The notes under the pieces are model-generated. The model was not told the DNA's origin and ran no database searches. It was given only the letters and a program-made list of their open reading frames with translations. This document shows positions 9,387-19,513 of a stretch of 64,000 nucleotides of DNA, piece after piece. The stretch is from Paraglaciecola sp. (lineage in GTDB: Bacteria > Pseudomonadota > Gammaproteobacteria > Enterobacterales > Alteromonadaceae). Location of the stretch: NCBI GenBank assembly GCA_009993955.1, contig JAACSL010000015.1, positions 1 to 64,000 of the forward strand, in the 5' to 3' direction. The first letter of the stretch is position 1, and the number at the start of each line of letters is the position of its first letter. The position numbers and the translations under genes were made by a program.

Positions 9387-10736
9387 ATGTTTGATACATC
9401 GCGTTTCCGCCAAGCCCGATTAAGTCGTGATCCGCGCTTCGATGGCAGTTTTTTTGTTGCGGTGAAAACAACAAAAATTTTTTGTCGTCCAATATGTCCT
9501 GCCAACCCTCCATTAGAGAAGAATGTCGAATATTTTCAGTTTGCCCAACAGGCTATGCAACACGGTTATCGTCCGTGTTTACGTTGTCATCCGGATAGTG
9601 CGCCCACCTCCAATTTATGGCAAGGCACCGACACAACGGTCAAACGAGCCAGTCATTTACTGCATGCCCATCATGAACTCAGTGTGACAGAAATTGCCAA
9701 TAAGTTAGGGATTGGCGAACGATATTTGCGCGATCTTTTTCAACGCCAACTGGGCATTAGCCCCAAACAATTTCAATTGTTTGATCAGTTGCTGTTTGCT
9801 AAACAGTTGCTTCATCATAGCAATTTATCAGTGGAACAAATTGCCCAAAGTTGTGGTTTTGCCAGCGCGCGACGCCTACAAATTCAGTTAAAAAAGGTAA
9901 CAGGCCTCAGTCCTGTGCAAATTCGTAGTCGGCAGAATAAGGTTGAACAACAAATTTGTGTTTCGTTACCCTATCGCCGTCCTTTTGCTTGGCAAGCGCT
10001 TCGGGATTTTTTAGCCAAGCGGGCGATAGCTGGCGTTGAGCAAGTAGAAGCCGATAGCTATGCTCGATATGTCCAGTGCAATGGTCAGCTTGTTTGGTTT
10101 AAAGCCACAATTCATGAGCACGAAGGGTGTTTTAAGATTGCGATAACATTGGATGATGTCACTCAGCTTGCCAAGCTCTTGCGAAATATCGCAAGGGTAC
10201 TGGATTTAAACGCGGATATTCAGCAGATAAACGCAAACTTACTCGCCAGTGGACTGGCTGAACACCAACTTATACAAGGCTTACGTGTTCCCGGCGTATG
10301 GGATGTTTTTGAAGCCGGTTGCCGAGCAATACTGGGCCAACAAGTGTCTGTCACTGCTGCCATAAATTTAATCACACAATTGACTCAGGAACTCAGCGAC
10401 GATAGCGCCCTTGGTCTGACATTTCCAACACCACAAAGCGTGGCGCAAAGTGACCTAAGTTTCCTCAGAATACCTCAGAGCAGACGCCAAAGTTTGCACG
10501 CATTGGCTGTGTGGTGTTGGCAACATCCAGACGCTTCGGTGGATGATTGGTTGGCCATCAAAGGCATAGGACCGTGGACAATTAGTTATACAAAATTGCG
10601 TGGTTTGTCTGCCCCTGATGAGTGGTTAAACACAGACTTGGTAATCAAAAAACAACTTGAACAATATCAGATCAACCCAGAGTTAGCAGCGCCCTGGCGA
10701 AGTTACCTCACATTACAACTGTGGAATCTCGCATGA
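9387..10736 (+). CDS. Ada-type N-domain / AraC HTH / AlkA 3-methyladenine DNA glycosylase fusion
   Basis: A 449-residue alkylation-damage protein. Residues 1-75 are an Ada zinc domain with Cys33, Cys37, Cys64 and Cys67 (FCRPIC, CLRC); in Ada one such Cys accepts a methyl group from methylphosphotriesters and turns the protein into an activator. Residues about 90-190 are an AraC HTH. Residues about 195-449 are an AlkA domain with the helix-hairpin-helix KGIGPWTISY and the catalytic Asp417 in NTDLVIKK. The stop overlaps the ATG of ogt (ATGA at 10733-10736), so sensing, base excision and methyltransfer are co-translated. Probably self-activated by alkylation. Confidence 0.92.
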   Translation: MFDTSRFRQARLSRDPRFDGSFFVAVKTTKIFCRPICPANPPLEKNVEYFQFAQQAMQHGYRPCLRCHPDSAPTSNLWQGTDTTVKRASHLLHAHHELSVTEIANKLGIGERYLRDLFQRQLGISPKQFQLFDQLLFAKQLLHHSNLSVEQIAQSCGFASARRLQIQLKKVTGLSPVQIRSRQNKVEQQICVSLPYRRPFAWQALRDFLAKRAIAGVEQVEADSYARYVQCNGQLVWFKATIHEHEGCFKIAITLDDVTQLAKLLRNIARVLDLNADIQQINANLLASGLAEHQLIQGLRVPGVWDVFEAGCRAILGQQVSVTAAINLITQLTQELSDDSALGLTFPTPQSVAQSDLSFLRIPQSRRQSLHALAVWCWQHPDASVDDWLAIKGIGPWTISYTKLRGLSAPDEWLNTDLVIKKQLEQYQINPELAAPWRSYLTLQLWNLA

Positions 10737-11200
10737 ACAATACACAATTTTTAGACTACTGGGACAGTCCCTTAGGCTGTCTCGCCTTCAGTGCATCTTG
10801 CACGGGTTTGACCTCAATAAAATTTGTTAGTGAACACCAACTACCCATATTTGCCAATAAATACATAACATCTGCTAAAACACAGTTGGAAGAGTATTTT
10901 TTGGGTAAACGCCGAACCTTTGATTTAAGCTTGGATTCTAGCGGCACTGAATTTCAACAGTCAGTATGGCAAGCATTGCTCACTATCCCGTATGGCGAGA
11001 AACGATCTTACCGTGACATTGCTCTAGCTATCGACAAACCCAAGGCGGTCAGAGCGGTCGGCGCAGCAAATGGGCGCAATCCTTTTACCATTGTTGTGCC
11101 ATGCCACCGCGTGATTGGTGCGAATGGTTCCTTGACAGGTTATGCTTGGGGGGTCGACATTAAAGCGCAATTGTTGAGGCATGAAGCACAATATCAGTAA
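10733..11200 (+). CDS. ogt: Methylated-DNA--protein-cysteine S-methyltransferase (Ogt-type)
   Basis: A 155-residue suicide repair protein that removes methyl groups from O6-methylguanine and O4-methylthymine. The acceptor is Cys124 in the PCHRVIG motif, preceded by the helix-turn-helix segment YRDIALAIDKPKAVRAVGAA. I chose the ATG at 10733 because it overlaps the preceding stop as ATGA; an in-frame GTG at 10721 is also possible. It completes the alkylation operon with the Ada-AlkA fusion, replacing the C-terminal half of a full-length Ada. Confidence 0.93.
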   Translation: MNNTQFLDYWDSPLGCLAFSASCTGLTSIKFVSEHQLPIFANKYITSAKTQLEEYFLGKRRTFDLSLDSSGTEFQQSVWQALLTIPYGEKRSYRDIALAIDKPKAVRAVGAANGRNPFTIVVPCHRVIGANGSLTGYAWGVDIKAQLLRHEAQYQ

Positions 11201-11253
11201 TACAAAACCTGTGTAGCGCTTGTATGATTAACTTACTTTAGAAGGATGGCAGC

Positions 11254-12144
11254 TTGCCGCTCAAATACGCTTTTGAACTGGTTTTATTGTCTGCCATTTG
11301 GGGCGCGTCATTTTTATTCATGCGCACCACCACGGGAGAGTTTGGGCCAATTTTACTGATTACACTGCGCACTGGTAATGCCGCCTTGGTGCTTCTTCCG
11401 TTTCTCCTCTATCAAAACAAACTTCAGCTACTCATCACCCATTGGCGTGTGATCTTTGTGGTTGGCTTAACCAACACCGCCGTGCCTTTTTGCCTTTTCA
11501 GTTATAGCACCTTTCATTTGGGTGCGGGTTATTCATCGGTACTTAATGCTACCGCACCGATGTTTAGTGCAGTTGTTGCCTTTGTATGGCTAAAAGAATC
11601 CTTGCCCAGACTCGCGGTGTTTGGGCTTTTTATTGGTTTCTGTGGGGTGATCGTGTTGAGTTTTGCTCGTCAACATATGGAAATGGCAAACAGTATACTG
11701 CCGGTTATCGCGGCTTTAGTGGCAACCTTTTTATATGGTATTGCTGCCTGCACGGCAAAACGTTATTTGACTGGCGTCAATGCCTTAGCAATTGCCACTG
11801 GCAGTCAATGTTTTGCCTTTCTCACCCTCTTGCCCCTGAGTTTCTTTTACCTACCATCCGTGATGCCAAGCAATGAAAGTTGGTGGCAAGTTCTGCTGCT
11901 CGGGCTGGTGTGCACCGCTTTTGCGTATATTTTGTACTTCCGACTAATGAGTAATGTTGGTGTGACCAAAGCCATTACTGTCGCTTATTTAGTACCAGTG
12001 TTTGGTGTGTTGTGGGGCATGGTATTTTTGGATGAATCACTGACCATGAGCATGTTAATGGGTGCCAGCCTCATATTACTTGGCGTGGCGCTAACAACAG
12101 GCCTTTTAAGGCGCAAAAAAGTCCCTTTAATAAAAGTGGTTTAA
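11254..12144 (+). CDS. EamA/DMT-superfamily transporter
   Basis: A 296-residue inner-membrane protein with two EamA repeats and about ten helices (for example residues 5-20, 35-52, 66-85, 92-112). The segment SVLNATAPMFSAVVAFVWLKE at the end of repeat 1 and VAYLVPVFGVLWGMVFLDE in repeat 2 are typical family signatures. Members export amino acids or metabolites; the substrate cannot be told. The start is a TTG 6 bases after AAGGA; the ATG inside that region is in another frame. Its stop overlaps the stop of the convergent diguanylate cyclase gene. Confidence 0.85.
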   Translation: MPLKYAFELVLLSAIWGASFLFMRTTTGEFGPILLITLRTGNAALVLLPFLLYQNKLQLLITHWRVIFVVGLTNTAVPFCLFSYSTFHLGAGYSSVLNATAPMFSAVVAFVWLKESLPRLAVFGLFIGFCGVIVLSFARQHMEMANSILPVIAALVATFLYGIAACTAKRYLTGVNALAIATGSQCFAFLTLLPLSFFYLPSVMPSNESWWQVLLLGLVCTAFAYILYFRLMSNVGVTKAITVAYLVPVFGVLWGMVFLDESLTMSMLMGASLILLGVALTTGLLRRKKVPLIKVV

Positions 12145-13559
12145 TCCTCAATCAATTGTAAACGCACTAAATTTCTACCATCACGTTTTGCCGTAAACAG
12201 GGCGTCATCAGCAGCAGAAATCACTTCTGACATACTGCGAGAAATCGCCGTAAACGAAATACCAAAGCTACCGGTCAATTGAATAGAGGTTGTGCCAGTG
12301 CTAATGGTCATCGCCGCTAGCTTATTGCACAGTAACTGGCAAAAATCAGCGGCCTCGTGAGGACCAGTATCAGGCATTAATAAGATGAATTCACCTCCTG
12401 CCCAGCGCCCCAGAATGTCGTTTTCTCGCGCTTCGTTTTGCAACATCTGGGCAACCTGGCGCAGCACGATATCGCCGGCTTTACGACCATGAGTTTCATT
12501 AATGGGTGCAAAATTATCTAAGTCGATTAGCACCAAGCTCACCGATTGTTTGGCGTACATCAATTCTTCGAATTTTAGGGAAATGTTGCTGCGATTGGGT
12601 AGCTCAGTGAGGATATCAATCTGCTTAATCTTTTGAATATCGCGTTTGAAGTAATACAGCAGATTATAAATCAGTAAAAACAGACCGAAGATCACCACTA
12701 ACAACGTAACCACACTGATGATGAAACCGCGACTGATGTCTGTTTGTCGAGATTGCAGCGGCGTAATGAGATACAAGGTCCAATCAAATGGTTGAATATT
12801 TAATTCCGCAATAAGCGATTCTTGGCCATCAATTGGCAGCAACAAATTATTTAATTTTTGTTGTTTTTCAGCCCCTAATTCGCTGTACCAACTTAAGTCA
12901 TTGAGGTTTTTGAATTTTACTCCTTGCACCAATAATTCTGTGTCTGAGGTGAGCGTAATATCTTTGTTTTGGTCAACAAAGATAAAGTCATAACCGTAGG
13001 TTTGTTTGTATTGATTAAACACCTCAGTAAAACTTTTTAAGCTTTTACCCACGCCAAACACGCCAAGGAACTGGTGGTTTTCGTCATACACTTTTAAGTC
13101 GATATAAAACTGTGGGTCTTGCCACTGACCAATATCGGCCATGGCATCAGCATTTTGTGCTTTGTACCGAAAATACCAGTCAACACTGCCTTCAATTAAA
13201 TCTAATTTTGTACCATTTGAATTGTACTGAACGCGGCTAATCTCACTGGCGATAAAAAAGTTAAGGTCAAATTCGTCATGCAAACGTCTGAGCATGGTGA
13301 AAACCTTCTCTTCATCAATGGTTGTGGTTTGCATAATTTGGGTGAGTTCTTTGGCTTTCACCAACGTTTGCGAGATATGCAAGGGCTTCATCAACTCTTC
13401 AACGATGAGCTGTAATGCAGGAGAATGAGATTGTTGTTGCGCTCGGCTTTGTTCTGCCACGATTTTCGAAATACTGATATGCACCAGTGTGACAATTGAA
13501 ATAACAACGACCACAAAAAGAAAAAGAATGCTTCGGTGTAACGTTCGAAAAATATTCAC
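12141..13559 (-). CDS. Membrane-bound diguanylate cyclase with periplasmic sensor domain
   Basis: A 472-residue protein that makes cyclic di-GMP from two GTP. A first membrane helix (about residues 11-29) and a second (about 279-303) enclose a periplasmic region resembling a Cache-type sensor. The C-terminal GGDEF domain carries AGGEF in GRWAGGEFILL, an active-type variant, with the product-inhibition motif REND just upstream. It is monocistronic and ends by overlapping the tail of the convergent EamA gene. The ligand is not evident. Confidence 0.9.
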   Translation of the reverse strand: MNIFRTLHRSILFLFVVVVISIVTLVHISISKIVAEQSRAQQQSHSPALQLIVEELMKPLHISQTLVKAKELTQIMQTTTIDEEKVFTMLRRLHDEFDLNFFIASEISRVQYNSNGTKLDLIEGSVDWYFRYKAQNADAMADIGQWQDPQFYIDLKVYDENHQFLGVFGVGKSLKSFTEVFNQYKQTYGYDFIFVDQNKDITLTSDTELLVQGVKFKNLNDLSWYSELGAEKQQKLNNLLLPIDGQESLIAELNIQPFDWTLYLITPLQSRQTDISRGFIISVVTLLVVIFGLFLLIYNLLYYFKRDIQKIKQIDILTELPNRSNISLKFEELMYAKQSVSLVLIDLDNFAPINETHGRKAGDIVLRQVAQMLQNEARENDILGRWAGGEFILLMPDTGPHEAADFCQLLCNKLAAMTISTGTTSIQLTGSFGISFTAISRSMSEVISAADDALFTAKRDGRNLVRLQLIED

Positions 13560-13941
13560 TGGCTGCCTTGCTTAATTTGTTACTAATTCCAATTTTATCT
13601 GAGGAGTGTACCTGTTTGTCCCCTGCGGGAGAACCTAGGTAAATGAAAACACTAGTGTAGCACTTCAATATACCACGTCGTCATGCCAATTTAAGCTCGA
13701 TTTGTACATTACATTGTTAACTAATCTCATTTATTCTTCGAGCAGTTTTTCATTACCTTTCAACATATTTCACAGTGACGGTACAGATATTTGCCTTACC
13801 TTGAAAACTAGCACACGGATAAAAATTCTTGAAAGCGTTAAAAATGCTTTCAAAGCTGCACCCGCTTGGGTCATTATTCCCTTCTTGGTACGTGGAATTC
13901 ACACGATACGTTCATTTTGATTAGCGAATAAAGGAAGAGTT
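13560..13941. other. Intergenic region upstream of glmU, no gene seen
   Basis: This 382-base stretch holds the divergent promoters of the diguanylate cyclase gene and glmU. An imperfect hairpin (TGAAAGC 13830-13836 / GCTTTCA 13846-13852) lies about 90 bases before glmU. A 72-codon frame at 13702-13920 has no coding character. In many relatives glmU follows the atp operon; it does not here. Confidence 0.5.
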
Positions 13942-15306
13942 ATGACATTTTCAGTGGTGATTTTGGCTGCGGGTAAAGGTACCAGAATGAAGTCTACCCT
14001 GCCCAAAGTATTGCATCCCATCGCTGGCAAACCTATGGTGCAGCATATTATCTCTGCAGCGCAAAGTTTGGGCGCAGACAATATTAATCTTGTCTACGGT
14101 CATGGCGCTGATCAACTGCAAGCAGCACTTTCCCAGAATACGCTTAACTGGTGTTTGCAGGCCGAACAGCTTGGCACTGGGCATGCGGTGCAACAAGCCC
14201 TACCTTTTTTAAGCGATGGTGAAGACGTATTGATTCTGGTTGGTGATGCGCCTTTGATTAAAGCCAGTACCTTAAGGGCTTTACTTGAAGTGAAACAACA
14301 CGCCGACCTCGCACTATTAACCGTGCACCTTGATGACCCCAGTGGCATGGGCCGCATCATTCGTCATGGGGAACAAGTCACTGCGATTGTTGAACATAAA
14401 GATGCTAACCCAGAACAACTAAAAATTCGTGAAATCAATACCGGCATCATGATTATGGGTGTCACCGATTTAAAAAGATGGTTGGCAAAACTCAAAAATA
14501 ACAATAGTCAGGGTGAATTTTATCTCACCGATGTCATCGCCATGGCGGCAGAGGAAGGAAAAATCATTAAGGCTGCTCATCCAGGGTCGGCCATTGAAGT
14601 GGAAGGGGTGAATAACCGCGTACAACTCGCCAGATTAGAACGCGCTTTTCAGTTAGAGCAAGCCACTGAATTAATGAATAAAGGTGTTAGCTTACTCGAC
14701 CCGCAACGTTTTGATTTACGCGGTGACTTAGTAGTGGGGCAAGACATTGTTATCGATGTCAATGTTGTTATTGAAGGCACGGTGAGTATTGGTTCAAATG
14801 TTAAGATTGGCCCAAATTGCCTGTTGATTGATTGTGAGATTGCTGACAATGCCAATATCGAAGCAAACTCAATAGTCGAACAAGCCAAGGTAGCCTCTGG
14901 CTGCACGGTTGGGCCTTTTGCGCGCTTACGCCCCGGTGCTGTGCTTGAAAAAAATGCCAAAGTCGGCAACTTCGTTGAACTTAAAAATACTATTTTGGGT
15001 GAAGGTGCTAAGGCCAACCACTTTACTTATCTAGGTGACACAACCGTAGGCAGTAAAGTCAATATTGGCGCGGGTACCATTACCTGCAACTACGATGGTG
15101 TTAACAAATCCAAAACCATCATCGGTAGCGGTGCTTTTATTGGTTCAAACAGTTCCTTGGTTGCGCCAGTGATAATCGGCAAAAATGCAACCGTGGGTGC
15201 AGGTTCCACGATCACCAAAGATGTGCAAGACGAAGAACTTGCCATTGCCCGAGGCAAACAACGGAACATCGCTGGTTGGCAGCGCCCAACTAAACGACCC
15301 ACATAA
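13942..15306 (+). CDS. glmU: GlmU: bifunctional GlcN-1-P acetyltransferase / UDP-GlcNAc pyrophosphorylase
   Basis: A 454-residue enzyme that performs the last two steps of UDP-GlcNAc synthesis for peptidoglycan and LPS. The N-terminal uridyltransferase domain has [11 protein letters not shown] (residues about 8-18). The C-terminal left-handed beta-helix shows hexapeptide repeats from about residue 250, including [10 protein letters not shown] and [11 protein letters not shown], with the catalytic His in the former. Length matches E. coli GlmU (456). A strong AAGGAAGAG ribosome-binding site precedes the ATG. It is followed by the DeoR regulator and glmS, grouping both ends of the pathway. Confidence 0.96.
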   Translation: MTFSVVILAAGKGTRMKSTLPKVLHPIAGKPMVQHIISAAQSLGADNINLVYGHGADQLQAALSQNTLNWCLQAEQLGTGHAVQQALPFLSDGEDVLILVGDAPLIKASTLRALLEVKQHADLALLTVHLDDPSGMGRIIRHGEQVTAIVEHKDANPEQLKIREINTGIMIMGVTDLKRWLAKLKNNNSQGEFYLTDVIAMAAEEGKIIKAAHPGSAIEVEGVNNRVQLARLERAFQLEQATELMNKGVSLLDPQRFDLRGDLVVGQDIVIDVNVVIEGTVSIGSNVKIGPNCLLIDCEIADNANIEANSIVEQAKVASGCTVGPFARLRPGAVLEKNAKVGNFVELKNTILGEGAKANHFTYLGDTTVGSKVNIGAGTITCNYDGVNKSKTIIGSGAFIGSNSSLVAPVIIGKNATVGAGSTITKDVQDEELAIARGKQRNIAGWQRPTKRPT

Positions 15307-15419
15307 TCTGAAACAGAATTCGAAACCAATTCGAAATATATAAATTGCATTTTGAAAGATTTTATTTAAAATGTCGTTCAACTTGATTCTGGCGTCATAG
15401 TGGAGCTGTGCAAAGCTAC

Positions 15420-16196
15420 ATGCAAAAACGTAATACCCAACAGCGTCGTCGCACCATTATCGACCTGCTCCAACAGTCAGGCGAGGTGATGGTAGACGCA
15501 TTGGCTCAGCAATTTTCTACCTCAGAGGTCACCATTCGCAAGGATCTGACAGAGTTAGAAAATAATGGTTTGCTACTACGGAAATTCGGTGGGGCGGTGT
15601 TATTACGCCAAGATGCGTCAGAACTTTCCAGTGAAAAACTTTCGAATCGAAAGATAGCTATTGGGCAAGCCGCGGCTGCTTTGATTCAAGATCATAACCG
15701 AATCATTATCGATGCCGGTAGTACCACGTCTGCCTTGCTTCCCTTGCTCGCGACAAAAACAGGCCTAGTGGTCATGACAAACTCTATTCACGTTGCCACC
15801 ACCCTGCTTGAGCAAGAAAATGAACCCACCGTGCTAATGACCGGAGGATCGTGGGATGCACAATCTCACTCGTTCCAAGGTAAGATGGCGGAAAAGATGT
15901 TGCGCGCCTACAACTTTGATCAAGCGTTTGTGGGGGCAGCCGGTTTAGACTTAGAAAATGGCACCACCACCTTTAATGAACTCACACAATTGAGTAAAGT
16001 CATGGCGGATGTATCGCAACAAGTTGTGGTGATGGCCGAATCGGAAAAATTACAACGTAAAATACCCAATGTTGAATTACCTTGGCAGGCGATTTCAGTG
16101 TTAGTCACTGACGATTTAATTAGCCCCAGTGCAAAACAACATATTGAACAACATGGCGTACAGGTGATCTGCGCCACAACACTAAAAGCGGAGTAA
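15420..16196 (+). CDS. DeoR/GlpR-family transcriptional regulator
   Basis: A 258-residue repressor-type protein. The N-terminal winged HTH (about residues 4-60) has [20 protein letters not shown] and [19 protein letters not shown]. The C-terminal sugar-phosphate sensor domain shows [15 protein letters not shown] and [12 protein letters not shown] DeoR member between glmU and glmS is a recurring arrangement in Alteromonadales and Vibrio relatives and suggests response to amino-sugar phosphates; that role is inference. Either the ATG at 15420 or a GTG at 15408 could be the start; the GTG lies only 2 bases after TGGAG. It ends 4 bases before glmS, so the two are co-transcribed. Confidence 0.88.
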   Translation: MQKRNTQQRRRTIIDLLQQSGEVMVDALAQQFSTSEVTIRKDLTELENNGLLLRKFGGAVLLRQDASELSSEKLSNRKIAIGQAAAALIQDHNRIIIDAGSTTSALLPLLATKTGLVVMTNSIHVATTLLEQENEPTVLMTGGSWDAQSHSFQGKMAEKMLRAYNFDQAFVGAAGLDLENGTTTFNELTQLSKVMADVSQQVVVMAESEKLQRKIPNVELPWQAISVLVTDDLISPSAKQHIEQHGVQVICATTLKAE

Positions 16197-16200
16197 AGGT

Positions 16201-18033
16201 ATGTGTGGAATTGTTGGTGCAATTGCAGAGCGCAATGTGGTTGAAATTTTGCTCGAAGGCCTGAGACGCTTAGAGTATCGCGGTTATGACTCAGCCGGCA
16301 TCGCCCTCATGGACGAAGCGGGCAACTTAAGCCGTACTCGCCGCATTGGTAAAGTAAAAGAACTCGCCGACGCCCTGCAAAAGGAGCCCGTTAAAGGCAC
16401 TACGGGTATCGCCCACACCCGCTGGGCTACGCATGGTGGCGTAACCGAGGCCAATGCCCATCCACATTTTTCCACCGAACGCGTAGCCGTTGTTCACAAT
16501 GGGATTATTGAAAATTACCAACAACTGCGCCGCGAACTCACCGCTAAAGGTTATGGTTTTAGCTCTGACACTGATACTGAAACCATTGCTCACCAAGTAC
16601 ATTGGGAACTCGACCAAGGTCAGGATTTGCTGAAAGCAGTACAGCGAGCGGTGGCTAAATTTCATGGTGCTTATGGCACGGTCATCATCGACAAACATGA
16701 TCCACAACGCATGATCGTGGCCCGCTCTGGCAGCCCCTTAGTGATTGGTTTAGGCATTGGCGAAAACTTTATTGCGTCAGACCAAATGGCACTGTTACCC
16801 GTAACTCGGCGTTTTATGTTTTTAGAAGAAGGTGACGTTGCCGAGATCACCCGCACCAGCATCAAAGTGTACGACATGTTAGGGCATGCTGTTGAGCGTG
16901 AAGTGAATGAATCTGATATCGAACACGATGCAGGCGACAAAGCAGGCTATCGCCATTACATGCTCAAAGAAATCCATGAACAACCTAGCGTGGTGCGTAA
17001 TACCTTAAGTGGCCGACTGCAAGAACATGGCATCAGTGCCAATATTTTTGGCCACGACACCGACGCCATTCTCGCCGGTATAAAACATGTGCAAATCATC
17101 GCCTGTGGCACCAGTTATCACTCGGGCATGACAGCGCGCTATTGGTTAGAGCAATACGCCAATGTATCATGTAACGTTGAAATCGCCTCAGAATTTCGCT
17201 ACCGCAAATCCTTTGTGCACCCCAACAGTTTGATTGTTACCATTTCTCAGTCAGGCGAAACCGCCGATACTTTGGCCGCGCTACGCCTAGCCAAAGCACA
17301 AGGTTACACCGCCAGTTTATCCATTTGTAATGTGCCCGGTTCTTCCCTAGTGCGTGAATCAGATATGGCTTTCATGACCCTTGCCGGGGCAGAAATAGGC
17401 GTGGCCTCAACCAAGGCGTTTACGACTCAGTTAACCGCCCTACTCATGCTTACCCTTGCCCTTGGCAAACACAACGGCATGAGTGACACAGATCACGATA
17501 ACATTATCAAAGCCTTGCATAGCCTACCCACCAAACTCGAAGAAACCCTGAGTTTAACGAAGGGTATTAAAGCCTTGGCGGAAGAATTTGCCGACAAACA
17601 TCACAGTCTGTTTTTAGGTCGCGGGGAACAATACCCTATCGCCATGGAAGGGGCGTTAAAGCTCAAAGAAATTTCCTACATTCACGCCGAAGCGTATGCC
17701 TCAGGTGAACTGAAACATGGTCCTTTGGCACTCATCGACGACGAAATGCCGGTGATCGTTGTCGCGCCAAATAACGAGTTGTTGGAAAAGCTGAAATCTA
17801 ACGTAGAAGAAGTGCGCGCGCGCGGTGGCATCATGTACGTGTTCGCCGATAAAAATGCACATTTCCAAAGCGACAAGACCATGCGAGTCATCAATGTACC
17901 CCATTGTGAAGCCGCCATCGCCCCGATTATTTACACCATCCCACTGCAGTTGCTGTCGTATTACGTCGCCATCATCAAAGGAACTGATGTGGATCAACCG
18001 CGTAACTTAGCGAAATCCGTAACCGTTGAATAA
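16201..18033 (+). CDS. glmS: GlmS: glutamine--fructose-6-phosphate aminotransferase (isomerizing)
   Basis: A 610-residue enzyme that makes glucosamine-6-phosphate from fructose-6-phosphate and glutamine, the committed step toward UDP-GlcNAc. The N-terminal nucleophile is Cys2 (MCGIVGAIA). The glutaminase domain has [11 protein letters not shown] and HTRWATHGG. Two SIS domains follow, with CGTSYHSG and SQSGETADT. It ends with the conserved LAKSVTVE. Length matches E. coli GlmS (609). It directly follows the DeoR gene and is closed by an intrinsic terminator. Confidence 0.96.
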   Translation: MCGIVGAIAERNVVEILLEGLRRLEYRGYDSAGIALMDEAGNLSRTRRIGKVKELADALQKEPVKGTTGIAHTRWATHGGVTEANAHPHFSTERVAVVHNGIIENYQQLRRELTAKGYGFSSDTDTETIAHQVHWELDQGQDLLKAVQRAVAKFHGAYGTVIIDKHDPQRMIVARSGSPLVIGLGIGENFIASDQMALLPVTRRFMFLEEGDVAEITRTSIKVYDMLGHAVEREVNESDIEHDAGDKAGYRHYMLKEIHEQPSVVRNTLSGRLQEHGISANIFGHDTDAILAGIKHVQIIACGTSYHSGMTARYWLEQYANVSCNVEIASEFRYRKSFVHPNSLIVTISQSGETADTLAALRLAKAQGYTASLSICNVPGSSLVRESDMAFMTLAGAEIGVASTKAFTTQLTALLMLTLALGKHNGMSDTDHDNIIKALHSLPTKLEETLSLTKGIKALAEEFADKHHSLFLGRGEQYPIAMEGALKLKEISYIHAEAYASGELKHGPLALIDDEMPVIVVAPNNELLEKLKSNVEEVRARGGIMYVFADKNAHFQSDKTMRVINVPHCEAAIAPIIYTIPLQLLSYYVAIIKGTDVDQPRNLAKSVTVE

Positions 18034-18036
18034 CAT

Positions 18037-18056
18037 AAAGGGGCGCAAGCCCCTTT
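18037..18056 (+). terminator. Intrinsic terminator of glmS
   Basis: Stem AAAGGGGC / GCCCCTTT with a GCAA tetraloop, followed by further T residues, starting 3 bases after the glmS stop codon. Confidence 0.9.
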
Positions 18057-18069
18057 TTTGTGGGAGAGT

Positions 18070-18129
18070 AATAAAGTTTCATACTAAGTATTAAAGTATC
18101 ATACTGAGCAATAAAGATTCATACTGAAA
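18070..18129 (+). repeat. Three tandem 20-bp imperfect repeats
   Basis: Three units of exactly 20 bp, at 18070-18089, 18090-18109 and 18110-18129. They share the core A-T/A-TAAAG-N2-TCATACT. They sit between the glmS terminator and a second terminator. No reading frame is present. They could be a protein-binding array or the body of a short RNA. Confidence 0.8.
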
Positions 18130-18141
18130 ATTGATTAGAAG

Positions 18142-18166
18142 GCCAGCATTTTTGCTGGCTTTTTTT
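18142..18166 (+). terminator. Second intrinsic terminator after the tandem repeats
   Basis: Stem GCCAGCA / TGCTGGC with a TTTT loop, followed by seven T. A complete terminator with no gene ahead of it other than glmS, which already has its own, suggests a short transcript covering the repeats or a backup terminator. Confidence 0.85.
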
Positions 18167-18253
18167 ATTTTGGTCGACAACAGTGAATTAACAGTATAAG
18201 GCGTGCAGGTGCTTTGGTACTTGCAGGTAAAATACTAGGTTATAGAAGATGTC

Positions 18254-18690
18254 GGCGTTGTTGATCAAATAAATGTCCTAACCCCATGTTTTAAATATCA
18301 ATATTTGGTTTTCTCGATTTCCCGGCGAACAGGCATACCTAGACTAAGCATTTTGTTCAACGCCTTCACCCCGACTAACATTTCTGCCACTTGGGCATCA
18401 TGACAACGGAAGTTCAATCGATTGCCTATCAGGGTTTTGTAACGGTACATCGCTGTTTCCGATAGCGAACGCTGATGATAGCCCACATCTTTCTTCCATT
18501 GTGCCAGCGTAAACGCCTTGAGCGCCTTCACCGCCTCGTTCCTGATATGCCCATCTTCCCAATAGCCCGCATTTTTGCGTGGTGGGATAGTCGCCATGGC
18601 TTTTTTCTTCATTATTACTTGATGACAGGCACGCGTGTCATAAGCACCATCAGCACTTACTTGGTCTATCTTACGTCTTTGCCGAGACGC
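18254..18690 (-). mobile_element. Truncated IS5-family insertion sequence remnant
   Basis: The remnant holds the C-terminal part of an IS5-type transposase, and at its left end (18254-18274) a sequence starting GGCGTTGTTGATCAAATAAA that resembles IS903-group terminal repeats (GGCTTTGTTGAATAAAT). The other end is missing: the transposase frame runs into the fragment of an M13 peptidase gene near 18690-18708. The exact right boundary is uncertain. Confidence 0.65.
18298..18668 (-). pseudogene. IS5-family transposase, C-terminal fragment
   Basis: The frame is open from about 18690 down to the stop at 18298. It reads VSADGAYDTRACHQV, then ATIPPRKNAGYWEDG, then KKDVGYHQRSLSETAMYRYK, which contain the second Asp and the Glu of the DDE catalytic triad of IS5-type transposases. 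The N-terminal half, with the first Asp, is absent, so the protein cannot be active. An internal ATG at 18612 gives a 104-codon frame but that is not a real start. Confidence 0.8.
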
Positions 18691-18707
18691 TTACTTTTAT
18701 TTTACCT

Positions 18708-19280
18708 ATACTCTTACAAGCACCATTTTTTGATATGCATGCTGACGATGCTGCCAACTATGGAGCTATTGGCGCTGTTATAGGCCATGAGATAGGTCAC
18801 GGTTTTGACGACCAAGGTTCTAAATATGATGGCCAAGGGAATTTACGTAGTTGGTGGACCGATGAAGATCGCGCTGCGTTTGACGTGCTAGGTAAAAAAC
18901 TGGTTGCGCAATACGATAAGTTTAAACCTATTGAAGGACAAAACGTGAATGGTAGTTTAACCTTGGGTGAAAACATTGGCGACTTAGCTGGTGTGACCAT
19001 AGGTTATAAAGCCTACCAAATGTCATTGCAGGGTAATGAGGCCAACGTCATTGATGGCCTAACAGGCTCACAACGATTCTTCATGGGGTATGCTCAAGTG
19101 TGGCGTAGTAAATCACGCGAAGATGCCTTGCGTGCTCAACTGCTCAGTGACCCACATTCACCAGGCGAATTCCGTGTGAATGGTATTGCGCCCAACGTGG
19201 ATGCTTTCTACGAGGCATTTGATGTGAAAGAAGGCGATGCCATGCATTTAGCCCCTGAAGATCGGGTAAAAATCTGGTAA
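18708..19280 (+). pseudogene. M13-family metallopeptidase (PepO/neprilysin-like), 3' fragment
   Basis: About 190 C-terminal residues of an M13 zinc endopeptidase that should be some 650-700 residues long. Homology begins near LLQAPFFDMHADDAANYG. The zinc motif HEIGH is present in GAVIGHEIGHGFDDQG, with the third ligand in GENIGDLAG and the substrate-pocket arginine region in FRVNGIAPNVDAFYEAFDV, and it ends RVKIW. The 5' two thirds have been replaced by IS5 sequence, so the gene is dead even though an ATG at 18735 leaves an open frame. In the family these are exported or periplasmic peptidases; no signal peptide remains. Confidence 0.85.
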
Positions 19281-19314
19281 TAAAAAACGGCTAGCTCAGG
19301 CTTCCTTTTAGAAT

Positions 19315-19337
19315 ACCAGTCAGCTTAGCTGACTGGT
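19315..19337 (+). terminator. Terminator after the M13 peptidase fragment
   Basis: A perfect 10-bp stem (ACCAGTCAGC / GCTGACTGGT) with a TTA loop, followed by GTTTTGTT. It is probably the original terminator of the peptidase gene. Confidence 0.75.
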
Positions 19338-19513
19338 GTTTTGTTGGTAAGACGTTTCTCCGTTTTTTCATACTACTTTTGGTCAGTGACCGTTAGTCTT
19401 TTAGCTTCAACAAGAGGCTTGTCTTGTACCGAGTTCGAGTTAATAAAACTTAACCAATCCTATTTATCGGTTGCTGAAAAAATCCAAGCTGGCACTTAAA
19501 CCCCATTTGTTCT

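Noticed and set aside
13702..13920. 72-codon frame upstream of glmU.
   Set aside because: No ribosome-binding site, no family match, and base composition typical of intergenic DNA.
18070..18129. Tandem 20-bp units considered as CRISPR.
   Set aside because: There are no spacers between the units and no cas genes.
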